The notes under the pieces were generated by a model. That model saw only the letters and a list, made by a program, of their open reading frames with translations. It had not been told where the DNA came from and searched no databases. Of a DNA stretch of 64,000 nt, positions 10,691 to 21,399 are shown in pieces. The DNA is taken from assembly GCA_946406115.1 (NCBI GenBank), contig OX291558.1, positions 20,638,205 through 20,702,204 on the forward strand, read 5' to 3'. Position 1 is the first letter of the stretch, and every line of letters starts with the position of its first letter. The DNA comes from Apoda limacodes (lineage: Eukaryota > Arthropoda > Insecta > Lepidoptera > Limacodidae). Made by a program: the position numbers and the translations under genes.

Positions 10691-10694
10691 CAAA

Positions 10695-11168
10695 TTTCAT
10701 CCCCCCGACCGACCTCGGCATGGTCGTAAAACTATAGTTAGGCGGCCTCGGCACGTACTAACGGCCCCAGATGACGATCTCGCTGTCCAGATAGCGGGAT
10801 TAGTCTCTTCGACCTCCCCTAATAGGGCCACCCCCCTAACACAACGCCGACGTCCCCGGGTTCGTCGGCGCCCGTAAGGATACACGAGGTATCAAAGAGT
10901 GCCGGGGCGCTTCTTACCCCCACTCAATCGCAACCGCATCCGCGTAACGGGGAACTCCCCACCTGGCGGTGACTCACCTTCGGGTTCGAGGCTCACGCCG
11001 GTCAAAGGGACGCCCCCGAGAGCGAAAACCCAAGCCGAGGCTCCCGCCGCGAGGAGCCCTAGAGCGTTGGGCGCTATATGGGCTGAGGCTCCTTCAGAGT
11101 CTCGCCCCAAAATGTCCGGTGAAGCAGTAATGGCTGCATCAGACAAATTGGTTTTGACGATTCAATAA
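10695..11168 (+). mobile_element. Jockey-type LINE 3' end with GC-rich 3' region
   Basis: 10700-10880 closely matches the end of the jockey-type copy at 30285-31545 (compare 31310-31480): 'gaccgacctcggcatggtcg', 'ggcggcctcggcacgtac', 'cggccccaga', 'gacctcccctaatag', 'cgtccccgggttcgtcg'. Beyond it, 10880-11160 is strongly G+C-rich, unlike the window, and matches a sequence I associate with lepidopteran jockey-like elements ('ggttcgaggctcacgccgg'). Because 10899-11168 is so GC-rich it is open on both strands; those frames are composition artefacts. The element ends near the A/T-rich step at 11165. Confidence 0.65.
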
Positions 11169-11169
11169 A

Positions 11170-11640
11170 TATTTTTAGTTTTTTTTTATCATCGTAATGT
11201 TGTATTTATGATTATATATGATAGTATAACTTTTTTTTATTTCATGATAGTGTCAAAGTATTGTATCTACTTAAGTCATGAAGACTTTTGGTACCCTATT
11301 CGATTCTGTAAGTAGGTCGGAATTCCGTGGGACTAAGAATTCTCAGTTCGGCAAATAATTCGAATTATAATTTCTTAAAAAATAATTGAAACTTTGTTTG
11401 AATGCATAGGCCTAGCCACTGGTTATACCTACATACAAACAAATAATTGGTTAATATTATTAGATAAGAAAAAAAAATGTATTGTAGGTACTTGTATTTA
11501 GATATACGACTTCATCACATTCATAAGAACGAAACTACAGATAACAAATCAATATATGAATATTATGTAAAAACATAAATTTAGTTAATTAAGTACTTAA
11601 AAATGAACTTTAAATAACGTGTATCATATATGTATGTATA
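11170..11640. other. Gene-free AT-rich stretch
   Basis: No supported feature; short T and A runs only. Confidence 0.5.
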
Positions 11641-12030
11641 TCTTCACGGTTTTATTCCCCCTAACGAGCTGCCTCCTATGCTAGATAAAAATCCACGTCG
11701 TGATGTGGGGAAAAGCCTTTTTTCACCATTAATTTTAGGCTGCGTGATAGGTGGTGTGCCTGACTCCATGCGCCTGCGTTTGATGCTGTTTATGTGGACT
11801 AAAGGCAAGCACGGTGGTGGCTCAGGGATTTTGAATTTACCTTGCGCCCTGAGTGGGAGAGGTTCGAGCCCGGCGGGTAGCAATAAGTCCTTTGCTTAAT
11901 TTCTCAAGAACAGTGGTTATTCATATCAAGAAAGACGTATGTGAAATCCACAATTCGCACTTGGCCCGCGTGTTCTAACTATTACCCAAATCAGCCTTGG
12001 TGAATGGTAGGCCGTGTCCCAAAAGTGAGT
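11640..12030 (+). mobile_element. SINE-like composite repeat with tRNA-like promoter boxes
   Basis: A segment of higher G+C than its flanks. At 11817 'ggtggctcaggg' resembles an A box and, ~45 bases later, 'aggttcgagcccgg' is a good B box, the layout of a tRNA-derived SINE head. Downstream, 'cgcacttggcccgcgtg' near 11956 resembles the body of a frequent lepidopteran repeat ('...ttgggccagcgtgg...'). The 89-codon open frame at 11630-11899 is most likely chance. Confidence 0.45.
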
Positions 12031-12231
12031 ATGACTTATAAGTATAAGGCTGATAAAACTCAGAAGTAATGTGGCTTTATACAAAGCCTTGAATTAATAG
12101 TAGTGTTAAACTGAAAATCTAGGTAAAGGATAATATACTTACTCCTTTGCCAGTTTTTGATGATTTATGAACAAAAAGTCAGGATTATAAATATAAATAA
12201 ATCCTTTATTGTATCTAAAACTACAAGATAT

Positions 12232-12362
12232 ATTATTAGATGTTTGAAGGGTCGGTTACGCGCGAGTGATACCCCAGGTGTTGCAAGCGTCCATAGGCTG
12301 CGGTTACCGTTGATCATCAGGCGGATCGCAAGATTGTTTGCCACCTCAGTTGTATAAAATAA
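12232..12362 (+). mobile_element. CR1-like LINE 3' tail
   Basis: Contains 'gaagggtcggttacgcgcga', 'ttgcaagcgtccataggctg', 'catcaggcggatcgcaaga' and 'ttgtttgccacctcag' in the same order as the end of the copy at 15325-15434. A longer part of the tail survives here than at 1683-1770. Confidence 0.75.
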
Positions 12363-12369
12363 AACAATA

Positions 12370-13085
12370 CTATATTATGGCTAAAGAACAACCTCTTTTT
12401 TGTGAAGTAAAAATTCCATAACTGTCGATATATGAAATCATTTTGCTCTTTTTCATGGACAAAATAATCTAAAATTATTGAGAAAGCTGCACAGATTTAC
12501 GGTGAGTTTGTGTAAATTAGGAAGTTCGAAAAAACCGTATTGCTAACTTCGCAGTTGAACAGTTCCGTTTTTACTGCTTTTCCAATTTCCAATAAAGATC
12601 CATTTGCTGCCTAAAAATGAAATGAAAATATTTTAACTCAATGGCCTCTTCAGTTTAGCTTTTAAAGATTCGTATTATGTTTCTATCAGCCATATTGTTC
12701 TTCACTTTTTCGGGTACCGTATTAATTTGTTTTATCAAAACCTTATTGTTGACCATAGTACGATGTTTTTGGGTCAGAGCTTGTGTTTCCTTAAACGATT
12801 GTGTGTTTCTTTGTGGATTTTTAAACATACTGTAGGCAAGTCTTATTATGAGTTATCTTACACAATAACTAGTGATTACTATCCAAATCACACTAATATG
12901 ACCTTAAGCGAAAGTTTTTGAGTGTGTTTGTATGGTTGTTACTTCTTCACGCTTAAAGGGCTGGACCCTATTTTGAATGACATTTGGTATGTAGGTAGCT
13001 GACACCCTGGATTAACACATCAGCAAATCTTTTTTATTCCGAAAACTTAAAAGTTCACGCGGGATCATTACTATAATTAAGAAAG
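12370..13085. other. Gene-free AT-rich stretch
   Basis: A 64-codon frame at 12727-12921 has no recognisable family. No RNA gene or clear repeat. Confidence 0.45.
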
Positions 13086-13087
13086 GT

Positions 13088-13725
13088 GTTCCAAGCCGAT
13101 AATTAACTTTAGGGCAGGTGGAGCTACTGGCAAAGTTTAGTAATATTATAAATGTGAAAGTTTGGATGTTTCTCAATCACGCTTTAACCATTATGTATGA
13201 CTCTTGACACACATATAGGTTAGGTCTTGGAATATGATACAGGCTACATTTTATCCAGAACAATTCAAAGTTTCCGCGGGAATAACTATAACCGAGCTAA
13301 AACGAACTATAACCTACAGTAAACATCATTAGTATAATTGAGGAGTTTATTAAGGTGTTCCAGGCTGATAACCAACTTTGGGGCGGGGGGAGCTACTGGA
13401 AAAGTCTAGTATTATTATAAATGTGAAAGTTTGGATGTTTAGATGTGTCTCAATCACGCTTAAACCACTGGATGTAAATGCGATAAGTTTGTCCTTCCTT
13501 GACATCGCATCGTAGCATATGATTGAACTGGGCACAGAGACAATTGAAAAGATGCAAAAGGACATAGGCACTCAATAGTTTCCGCTGAAATAACTGTAAC
13601 TTAATTCCATGAGCGCTAACTATACCTACAGCCATATCTTCCTGTAGCACACTTTCTCACTATAATAAAGGAGTTGCTGTAGAAATCCCGCGCCGATAAC
13701 CAAATTAAACACTTGATCAAAAGTT
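13088..13725 (-). repeat. Family B elements in a head-to-tail array, minus strand
   Basis: Two nearly full copies and one head fragment lie in tandem on the minus strand. Each full unit starts (plus-strand order) with 'attataaatgtgaaagtttg', continues with a reversed 'cgcgggaataact' block, and finishes with reversed 'gataaccaactttggggcgg' and 'gagctactgg'. Tails begin at 13138 and 13408, a 270-bp spacing. Adjacent copies joined end to end suggest tandem duplication or insertion into a preferred site at the element end. Confidence 0.65.
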
Positions 13726-13989
13726 AGGTTGTTATAAAAACTTTAAACAAAAGAAACAACCAGCTTCAAAAAGATGCACTAAAAAGGTAAAAATAATTAC
13801 TTATTTCCAAAAATGTGACCTGAATTATAGTTTGAAGTTGGTTTTATGCTAATGAAGTGAGTAATAAACTGTAAGGTACACAGACACTAAATTAAAACAC
13901 ACAAAATTAATTTTTGTTAAAAAGTTTTTATGTTTTACTTTTAAGTGACGAATTGCTTTTTCAAATACTAAAATATCCATACTCGTAAC

Positions 13990-14200
13990 AAAATTGTATA
14001 CAATTATCAACATAAAAATTAAGAATATCAGATTTTCAGAACTGGACCAAATTGAAATGGGACCACACGGAAGCACCAGCTTTCAAAAAAAAAAAAAAAA
14101 CTTTAAAATCGGTTTACTCAGACGAAAGTTCTGAGGTAACAAACATAAAAAAAATACCGTCGAATTGAGAATCTCCTTCTTTTTTTAAGTCGGTTGAAAA
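13990..14200 (-). repeat. Dispersed lepidopteran repeat, minus strand
   Basis: On the minus strand it reads AATTCGACGGTATTTTTTTT, then 'gttacctcagaactttcgtc', 'taaaccgattttaaag', 'gaaagctggtgcttccgtg' and 'tggtcccatttcaatttggt'. I recognise this order as a widespread lepidopteran repeat. The 75-codon minus frame at 13849-14076 runs through it and is not a gene. Confidence 0.55.
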
Positions 14201-14239
14201 TACAAATCAAAGAGTACATTTCCACTTTTCAAAATTCCA

Positions 14240-15434
14240 ATTCATCGGCAAAATAGGTGGGAATCGTGCTTTCTGGTCGCTTGCCAAAGCTGCCGAAGGA
14301 AACTTTTGCCAGTCGTCGTTCCCACCACTGCGAAAGATACTGCTAAAGAGAAAGCCGATCTACTAGGCAGTCTTTTTTCCTCGAACTCGAATATGAACGA
14401 TGAAAGCGCTGTACCACCTATACTATACAGTGGTGCAGTAAGACCATGCCGGAAATCTCCATATCAATGACATGTTGGACATAAACAACATGCATTGCTA
14501 TGCAGATGACAGTACTGGAGACGCTTATTACACGGATCGTGCAAACATCCCTTGTTCCGTTGTGGAGGAAAACCGCGGAGAACATGTTTCTCAAATCGAG
14601 ACCACACTGTCCAAGAGCTCTGTTTGGGGACGGGTTAACTTGGTTCGATTCAACTCTACAAAGACACAAGTCTCCGCGTTCACCGCTAAGAAAACCCCAT
14701 TCACTGTAGTCCCACAATTCCAGAACACTTCCCTCTCCATCTCGAAGAGCATTGGGATCCTTGGTGATGACATTTCCAGCGATGTTCAGTTTCGAGATCA
14801 TTTGCAAGACAAGGTGAAGTTGGCGTCCAAAAAACTAGGTGTACTCAACAGAGCGAAGCAGTACTTCACGTCGGGGCAGAGGTTGCTGCTTTACAAGTCG
14901 CAAGTTCAGCCCCATATGAAGTACTGCTGCCATCTCTGCGCGGGTGAACCCAGATACCAGCTTGGCCCTTTTGACTTGGTTCAACGACGGGCTGTGATAA
15001 TTGTCGACGATCCCAAACTCACTTGCCTATTGAACCTTTAAGTCTAAGGAGAGACTTTGCCTCCCTATGTGTGTTCTACTGCTTGTACAATGGATTGTCT
15101 TCTGAGGAATTGTTCGAAATTATGCCCACAGCTACTTTCTACCATCGCACCGCTCGCCATCTGCAGGGAATTCATTCTCACACTTTAGAACCGAAATGGA
15201 CGCGTACAGTGCGGTTTCAGAGAAACTTCTCCTGCGAACGCTTATGTTGTGGAATGAGCTCCATGCCAAGTTTTTCTCCAAGGACTACAGTATGGAGTTC
15301 TTCATGAAAGAAGTTATTAGATTTCTGAAGGGTCGGCAACGCGCGAGTTATGCCCTAGTGTTGCAAGCGAACCACTAGCTTACCATCAGGCCGACCGTAA
15401 GCTTGTTTGCCACCGTAGTGGAATAAAAAAAAAA
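14240..15434 (+). mobile_element. CR1-like non-LTR retrotransposon, internally deleted and frame-shifted
   Basis: The longest copy of this LINE family in the window. 14255-14460 encodes the linker before reverse transcriptase (RAFWSLAKAAEGNF, FPPLRK, then after a frame shift AKEKADLLGSLFSSN). The early reverse-transcriptase core is then missing: the sequence jumps straight to CYADDST at about 14500, the catalytic Y-A-D-D box. 14500-15040 continues in one frame of ~180 codons with KTQVSAFTAKKTPF, SIGILGDDISSDVQFRDH, ASKKLGVLNRAKQYF and YCCHLCAGEP, the usual thumb/C-terminal region. A frame shift near 15030 leads to FASLCVFY, YHRTARH and, after another shift near 15240, LWNEL and FLKGRQRA. It ends with the tail 'ttgtttgccacc' and an A-run (15425-15434). 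It cannot encode an active enzyme. Family placement (CR1-like, jockey superfamily) is from memory of the protein pattern. Confidence 0.85.
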
Positions 15435-15439
15435 TCATT

Positions 15440-17465
15440 TAATGTTTATTGTAACTACAACTTATAAATACATAATACTATAAAAATATGTTCTAATAAT
15501 ACACTTCATCTAACTTGTGTGTCTATTAGTGTATGTGTTTGTGTGTATTTGCATTTTTTAATGTTGAATAATTTGGCTTTATTAGTTTTGAGGATACAAT
15601 TAACATCAAAACCCTAAATAGATATTGTAGGTGCTGCCTGTAATTATTTTTTTTCAAAACTTAAATTTATACTTAAATAAATATTTTCACTCATGTGTTG
15701 GAATGGATACAATTTGTTAATGCAATTCCATCAGCATTGTGCAAAAAATGTTTTTCTTACTCAGCCTAACGTTTTTCCATTCGTACGTCTGAGCATTGAT
15801 TCTTTAGAAGATTGTTTTCGTGAGTGAATTGGGTTGCAATGCAAAAACCTTTTTTTAGTAAGTAAATAAACAAAAAAGTTGTGGAGTAAATCCTTTGTAT
15901 TGCCATTACTGCCAACAAAAAACGCTTGCATTGTTTGCGTCGAAATAATTCAAACAGTGCTACAAAAGCGCCACAGCTCAAAATTTAATCTTAAAATACT
16001 CAAATATTTTTTAAAGACTTCGATTTTTTAACTTTTTGCTCAATATCTTTCGATATTTGAATGCTCAATTTTTTTTTCAATGTATCAACCATATTTTTCA
16101 GTCTATCTTTCTTCTCTTTAAAAAACAAAGCAACAACAATATTTCAATTTGTTCAAAAATTCTAATTTTTATTTTCGCAAGACTTACGCATTGGCTTGAC
16201 GCGCCACCGTCCCACTATGGATGCTGTAGTACGTTTCTTTGCTTACATCACTGCATAGTGGAATTCGTAAGATAAGATCTTAAGTACTCATGTAATTAAC
16301 CTTAATTGCTGGTTTTGTTAAGATAAGACAATAAGCGGAAATTAAAAAATCCCTGATTCCTAAGATACAAGTCTTCCTATAATTCTAGGTCACCAAAAAT
16401 CTATTATTTTAAACCACCCTATGCATTTGTGCACTATCTTAATATGAACTAATAACAATTCATATAGTAGACCTAAATGATTAATGTGAGAACCATACAT
16501 AACCGACTATAGATTTCCGTTATCTACGGTCTTCACCAACCGAGCATGCATCCATTGGTCCATCTTATCAGTGAAACCAACGATCCGTAATGTAATTAGC
16601 AACATACATTCATAGACATTTTATCAGAAAGGTAGTCGACGAAAACCGAAATGGCGCAGAAGACTTAAAAACATGCATAAAATTAATTATTATGAATAAA
16701 TATAGTAAGTAACACACGTTATTTTGTTACACGATATAAAAAAAGAAATATAACAATTTGTCTAAAACTTAACATCAACACCGAACACAAAAGTAGGCAC
16801 GTAAAAAATAGTTTATAGCATGTAGGTACACATGATTCCCCGGGTTGTGAGAGCCTTGGCGCGTCTTTATTATTTAGGTATACACCACGTAGGAACATTG
16901 ACACAAGTTAAAGGGGAGTTTCACTAGCACGACATTGGACGGCCAAGATTAATTGTAAAAATACAGTATTTATTTTTACCTAGTTATAGTTTTTAGATGT
17001 AGTTACTATGTGTGGACAATCAACCACATTTTGTACCCAATATTTATAAACAGTTAATTATGTAATTTTTTTTTGAGTTTGGTATGGATTCTAACTAAAA
17101 TTAAGCAAAAACTTGTATTAATTTTTTTTTATATGAACTTTATTTTATATGAACTTTACTTACTTGCTTTATTAATTATTTTGGCTTTATTCATTTCATA
17201 CATCCTAATTCAAAATCCATTTTGAAGACAAACAGGAAAAAGTTTCTGTAACCAATCCAAAAATAAAGATAAAGAAGGTAAAGGTTGAATAGGTAACATA
17301 AACCAAACATAGATTTGTTAAACACAGTCTAACGAAATGTGGATACTAACCAGCATCACAACATACTGATTTTACACTTTTTATTTGTCCCAGTGCCTAT
17401 CCCTACTCTGTTACACGCTGTATGTAATGATATAAATATTCTTGGACGTTAATAAACACAGATTG
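15440..17465. other. Gene-free AT-rich stretch
   Basis: About 2 kb without recognisable coding or repeat content. Small frames at 15766-15981 (-), 16036-16275 (+) and 16719-16904 (-) look like chance openings in AT-rich DNA. Confidence 0.45.
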
Positions 17466-17500
17466 GTCAAGTACCAAACTAAACAAGGCTTGTACTCAAA
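17466..17500 (-). mobile_element. SINE fragment
   Basis: 'accaaactaaacaaggcttg' matches the block 'accaaactaagtaaggcttg' in the SINE at 29030-29285, and a similar fragment lies at 35493-35530. Only this block survives. Confidence 0.4.
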
Positions 17501-17521
17501 TAGATAAAAGATACAGTCGGA

Positions 17522-17714
17522 ATCAGCCGTCTTTCATATTTTGTCTGAACAACGTGGTTATATATAGAGTATATTGTAATACTCTTTTTTTGTAAAACAT
17601 ACATATTATATATAGATGGATAGTCACAACGCCACGGAGCAGTCATAAATTTTAGTTTACAAAATCGTTTTAGTGAAACCACGTTGTTCAGACAAAATAT
17701 GAAAGACGGCTGAT
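17522..17714. repeat. Perfect 38-bp inverted repeat around a 117-bp centre
   Basis: Arms 17522-17559 and 17677-17714 are exact reverse complements over 38 bp, beginning ATCAGCCGTCTTTCATATTT and ending 'caacgtggtt'. The centre (17560-17676) is AT-rich and non-coding. I found no target duplication directly outside the arms. A 106-codon minus frame (17479-17799) crosses it without family resemblance. It could be a small non-autonomous transposon or a recent snap-back duplication. Confidence 0.8.
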
Positions 17715-17769
17715 GAAGTAGCACTAGCAAGGCACCACTCAGCGCCCGTAAAACCTTGTGTTTACACGT

Positions 17770-17784
17770 CCCCGTTTTACGGGG
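17770..17784. repeat. Short GC hairpin CCCCGT-ttt-ACGGGG
   Basis: Perfect 6-bp arms with a 3-base loop; the upstream 'cccgtaaaac' at ~17746 is also complementary to 'gttttacggg' here, so two alternative hairpins can form. It sits just beyond the 38-bp inverted repeat. Confidence 0.5.
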
Positions 17785-17829
17785 ATTGCCTTCACACAAA
17801 CTTTTGTTTTCTTTCCTTAAATATTTTTA

Positions 17830-18340
17830 GACGTGTGGAACAATACCTTTTATATTTATCTAGAATAGTTAGATACGTATTTAAAAATAAATTTTACTAT
17901 ACCTACGCAAGAAGTTTGTGGTATTGCCAGTTCTAAAAACGTTAAGTTTATCCTGAACTTTTAAAAGTTTCGTCAACGATTTTGTATCTGTAGGTGTAGG
18001 TGAAAGTTTCTTTGGTTTGGTTTGGTGATGTAAGCTTTTTCAAATAAATCATCATTGGTTATTGTGTCCTTTATCTTCTTCTTCTAAATAATTAAAGTCA
18101 GTCACTTTGATATGACGATACAATAATGTGTTGAGTAGAATTTGCTTTATATTTTTCAATATTTAAATTATCAATCATGTTATTGTTTTTTTTTCGACAT
18201 ATTTTATAGTTTCGGTAGCGGGTGCTAATAGGACCTTATACTAAGTACTACTACTTAGTACTACACCATCTATTTTTCCGTTATAATTCCGTCTCCCAGC
18301 GTTTTATGATTTTAACCATAGTAGATTTGCGTGATGCCTT
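17830..18340. other. Gene-free AT-rich stretch
   Basis: No supported feature. Confidence 0.5.
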
Positions 18341-18344
18341 TCTT

Positions 18345-18965
18345 AAAAAAACCGGCCAAGTGCGAGTTGGACTCGCGCACCGAGGGTTCCGTACCTGTCA
18401 CCATTTATGTAATTTACAAACACAAACAAAAATATTTTTATATTGGAGTTGATTGAACGAAAGGTTAATTGCGGTTTACGATTAATGACGTATTTAAAAA
18501 AAAACCACTTACTAGATCTCGTTCAAACCAATTTTTGGTGAGAGTTTGCATGGTAATGTACATCATATCTTTTTTTTTAGTTTTATCATTCTCTTATTTT
18601 AGAATGTCTTTAGAGTCTTTACAGTGTCTCTCGCGCAAACTATTTAGTTTAGAAAAAAATGATACTAGAAACCTTAATATTATTTTTGAAGACCTATCCC
18701 ACCATTGACAACCCACACGTATGGGTTTGATTAAAAAAAAATTTTTGAGTTTCAGTTCTAAGTATGGGGAACCCCTAAAATTTATTGTTTTTTTTTGTGT
18801 AAAAATTTAAATGAGGTTCACAGAATACATTTACTTACCAAGTTTCAACAGTATTGTTCTTATAGTTTCGATAAAAAGTGGCTGTGACATACGGACGGAC
18901 AGACAGACAGACATGACGAATCCATGAGGGTTCCGTTTTTTGCCATTTGGCTATGGAACCCCAAT
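18345..18965 (-). repeat. Family A-related element, long variant, complete
   Basis: Starts 'aaaccggccaagtgcgagtt', 'ggactcgcgcaccgag', GGGTTCCGTACC and ends with an 'acggacggacagacagacag' run, 'gagggttccgttttttgcc' and 'tggctatggaacccc'. This is a widely dispersed lepidopteran element about 0.6 kb long. Its left end is the reverse complement of the family A right end, so I give it the minus orientation. No coding function; the 60-80-codon frames inside are chance. Confidence 0.7.
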
Positions 18966-18969
18966 AAAA

Positions 18970-19340
18970 CAACAAAAAAATAACGACGCCCCCAGGAAGT
19001 TAAACTCGTGATAAGGATCCCGAAAATGTAAAAAAATTGCAGTAAATTACAATTCAAATTATGTAGTTAAGTATTTTGAAAATTAAAAATATAACTAGTC
19101 ATTAGTTTTTTTAACGTTTTATATTGTTTGTGAAAGGTGCATGTAAATTTCGATTTGGGTATTTTCCCCAATCTTTTTGTCCCCAAGATTTACCTACTTT
19201 TAGTATATATTTTTTTAGATTTTGAGGGAAAGGTATGTATTAGCAAAACATTTTTTTTTAAACTTAAATGCTTTTTTACTGTCTTATAAGCACAATTACA
19301 AGAATTAACATATCAGAAAAATAATATTTTAGTAGAACTT
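18970..19340. other. Gene-free AT-rich stretch
   Basis: No supported feature. Confidence 0.45.
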
Positions 19341-19342
19341 AA

Positions 19343-19498
19343 AATATATTATTTTAGTTTAGTTTTTTATAAATGTTCTTAATTACGTTTTAAATTATAT
19401 TCCATTTGAACGACCCTACAATATATATTATTTTAGTTTAGTTTTTTATAAATGTTCTTAATTACGTTTTAAATTATATTCCATTTGAACGACCCTTC
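19343..19498. repeat. Tandem duplication, 79-bp unit x2
   Basis: Two almost identical AT-rich copies, both running from 'attttagtttagttttttat' to 'ccatttgaacgacccta/t'. The spacing between equivalent bases is 79 bp. Near-identity implies a recent event. Confidence 0.85.
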
Positions 19499-19753
19499 AA
19501 TTGTATTCTTGAAGCCATTTTTTTATTATTGAGATTTATGGCCATCTTTTTATTATTTCGATCATTTTCTTTATCTTTAACTTTTTGTTCAGCTAACTTA
19601 TCTTAAATATTTTGTGTAATTAGCTGTTCTTACTATATGCCAAATATTGCTTCAATTTTGCTCAAATCTTTACCATCCAACCAACCATGATTGTGTAAGT
19701 TGCTGTTTTTAAATCCACGGAGCAGTATGTGCCATTCACAAAAAACATCGAAA

Positions 19754-19930
19754 TTTTTCATCCACTTATACGTCAACACTGCTACAATTGTAGGTATTTT
19801 TCATCCACTTATACGTCAACACTGCTACAATTGTAGGTATTTTTCACCCACTTATACGTCAACACTGCTACAATTGTAGGTATTTTTCATCCACTTATAC
19901 GTCAACACTGCTACAATTGTAGGTATTTTT
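19754..19930. repeat. Minisatellite, 43-bp unit x4
   Basis: Four copies of a unit starting TTTTTCATCCACTTATACGT and ending 'acaattgtaggta'. Equivalent C residues fall at 19759, 19802, 19845 and 19888, exactly 43 bp apart. The third unit carries CACCC instead of CATCC; the others are identical. Because 43 is not a multiple of 3, the 62-codon frame running through it (19691-19879) is not a repeat protein. Confidence 0.92.
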
Positions 19931-19934
19931 CGAT

Positions 19935-20630
19935 TAATCGACACATTCTGCGAAACTTTTCTTTTCTCTTTCTCCTAGATATGTTATTTTCTTTAAAGTA
20001 ATTTTGCATCCACGTTTTCTTTGAATTTTTACAAATAAATTTTTAATTAGCACCTGCTTTAAAAAAAAATGTCCAATCTTTATCAGCATTTCGCAATATT
20101 AATATTTACTAAGGAAGAGAATTAAAATAAGACTTAGACGCTAGACGATTATGATTTCCTTTATTTTTCACAACTGTAAGAGACTTTTGAGAGGGACTCA
20201 AACGTTGAAATATGGTTGCTTCACAATCTTGTTTCAGAGTTGTGCACTTTCTAGAAGATTTATCGTTTTTTGACTTAAAAGCTGCAGCTTGACAAAGTTA
20301 ACATGCGAATCTGATTTAGTAGTACTTGAGTACTTTACTTTATCAACGGTTATTTTAGATTTGCAGTAGCAAAACAAAAAGTCTTTGAGTTTATGTTATG
20401 GCACATTTAAGTTTTTAATATCTAATTACCGGCTTTGAAATAAAGACTATTATTTTAAATCTCAGCTGCCAGCAGTATCTCCACTGCCGGTTCCCAATGG
20501 TGATATTTTCAGATCCGGCATCTGAAGCGAAGGCACTACCTATTTTGTATACTATGCCATAACCTACAGAAACTACTACAAAAGCGCCAACTAGCGAAAA
20601 TAGGCCAGCAGATTATGAGACACATAATTA
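19935..20630. other. Gene-free AT-rich stretch
   Basis: No supported gene or repeat, although the part after 20460 is less AT-rich and leads into a LINE remnant. Confidence 0.4.
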
Positions 20631-20635
20631 CTTCC

Positions 20636-21395
20636 GTACATCTTGAATTCCGTACAATTTGAAAATAGCAAATATCATCCCAACATTTAAATTAGGAGAC
20701 AGTGCTGACCAAGGTTGCCTATTCTGTCAAAAATCTTTTAACGAGTTATTAGAAAATTGTTTGGCCTCATAAATATTCTCTATAACAAACAATATGGTTT
20801 CCAAAAAAAATCAAACCCAACTGCAACTATAGACCTCGTCACAAAAATCAAAGCCAACATATCAAACTCACAACAGAATCCTTTATACCTCACATCCAGA
20901 ATATCAAGTCTAAAGTAAAGTCTCTATAGGAGCTCTTCGAACCATAGTTGAATACTTGCCTCAGAACACAACATATTTAATCTATAATACAAAAATCAAA
21001 CTGCACATTGATTACTTAGTAGAGGCGAGGGGAACTGCAGCAAAGACAAACTTAAAGTTTATACAAATAGCGCAAAACAAACTCATTAAAGTCCTTTTTG
21101 GATAAAATTACTTAACTACAACTAAAAAAATTATGAATATTTTCAAATGCGTTTGTATTTTGCTTGTATCTTAGTAAGAAAAATAATAAGCAAAGATATA
21201 CATACTAATTTAAAAAAACAAAAAAATCTAAACTACAAAAGAAAACTCTCAGAAATGCAAACAATTTAATAAGTGCCCTACCTAGAACAAATTATTTATA
21301 AAAACCTTCCAAATGATATTAAAGACACTGAGTCCCTCACTACATTTAAAAAACTTTTTAAATTCTACATCCTTAATAAAATACAATAAGTTACG
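20636..21395 (+). pseudogene. Decayed non-LTR retrotransposon reverse transcriptase
   Basis: Reading across frames gives blocks in the order found in LINE proteins: LKIANIIPTFKLGD (20655-20700), NKQYGFQKKSNPTATIDLV (20790-20845), then a jump over the catalytic core to PHIQNIKSKV (20895), YLIYNT, HIDYLVEA, LKFIQIAQNKLIKVLFG (21050-21105), and finally NLPNDIKDTESLTTFKKLLK (21304-21363) with a stop after NKIQ. There are several stops and shifts and the Y/F-x-D-D box is gone, so it is dead. It differs in sequence from the CR1-like and jockey-type copies, so it is a third LINE lineage. Confidence 0.65.
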
Positions 21396-21399
21396 TAAT

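Noticed and set aside
11630..11899. 89-codon plus-strand frame as a gene
   Set aside because: It overlaps an opposite 79-codon frame and a SINE-like B box, matches no family and has no gene context.
14418..14807. 129-codon minus-strand frame
   Set aside because: It is the antisense shadow of the CR1-like reverse transcriptase.
17770..17784. Rho-independent terminator
   Set aside because: Hairpin-plus-T terminators are bacterial; this is animal DNA, and no T-run follows the stem.
17479..17799. 106-codon minus-strand frame as a gene
   Set aside because: It runs through both arms of a perfect inverted repeat and has no recognisable domain or splice context.
19691..19879. Repeat protein encoded by the minisatellite
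   Set aside because: The 43-bp period shifts the frame at every unit, so no repeated peptide is encoded.
19754..19930. CRISPR array
   Set aside because: Units are contiguous with no spacers, and the host is an animal.
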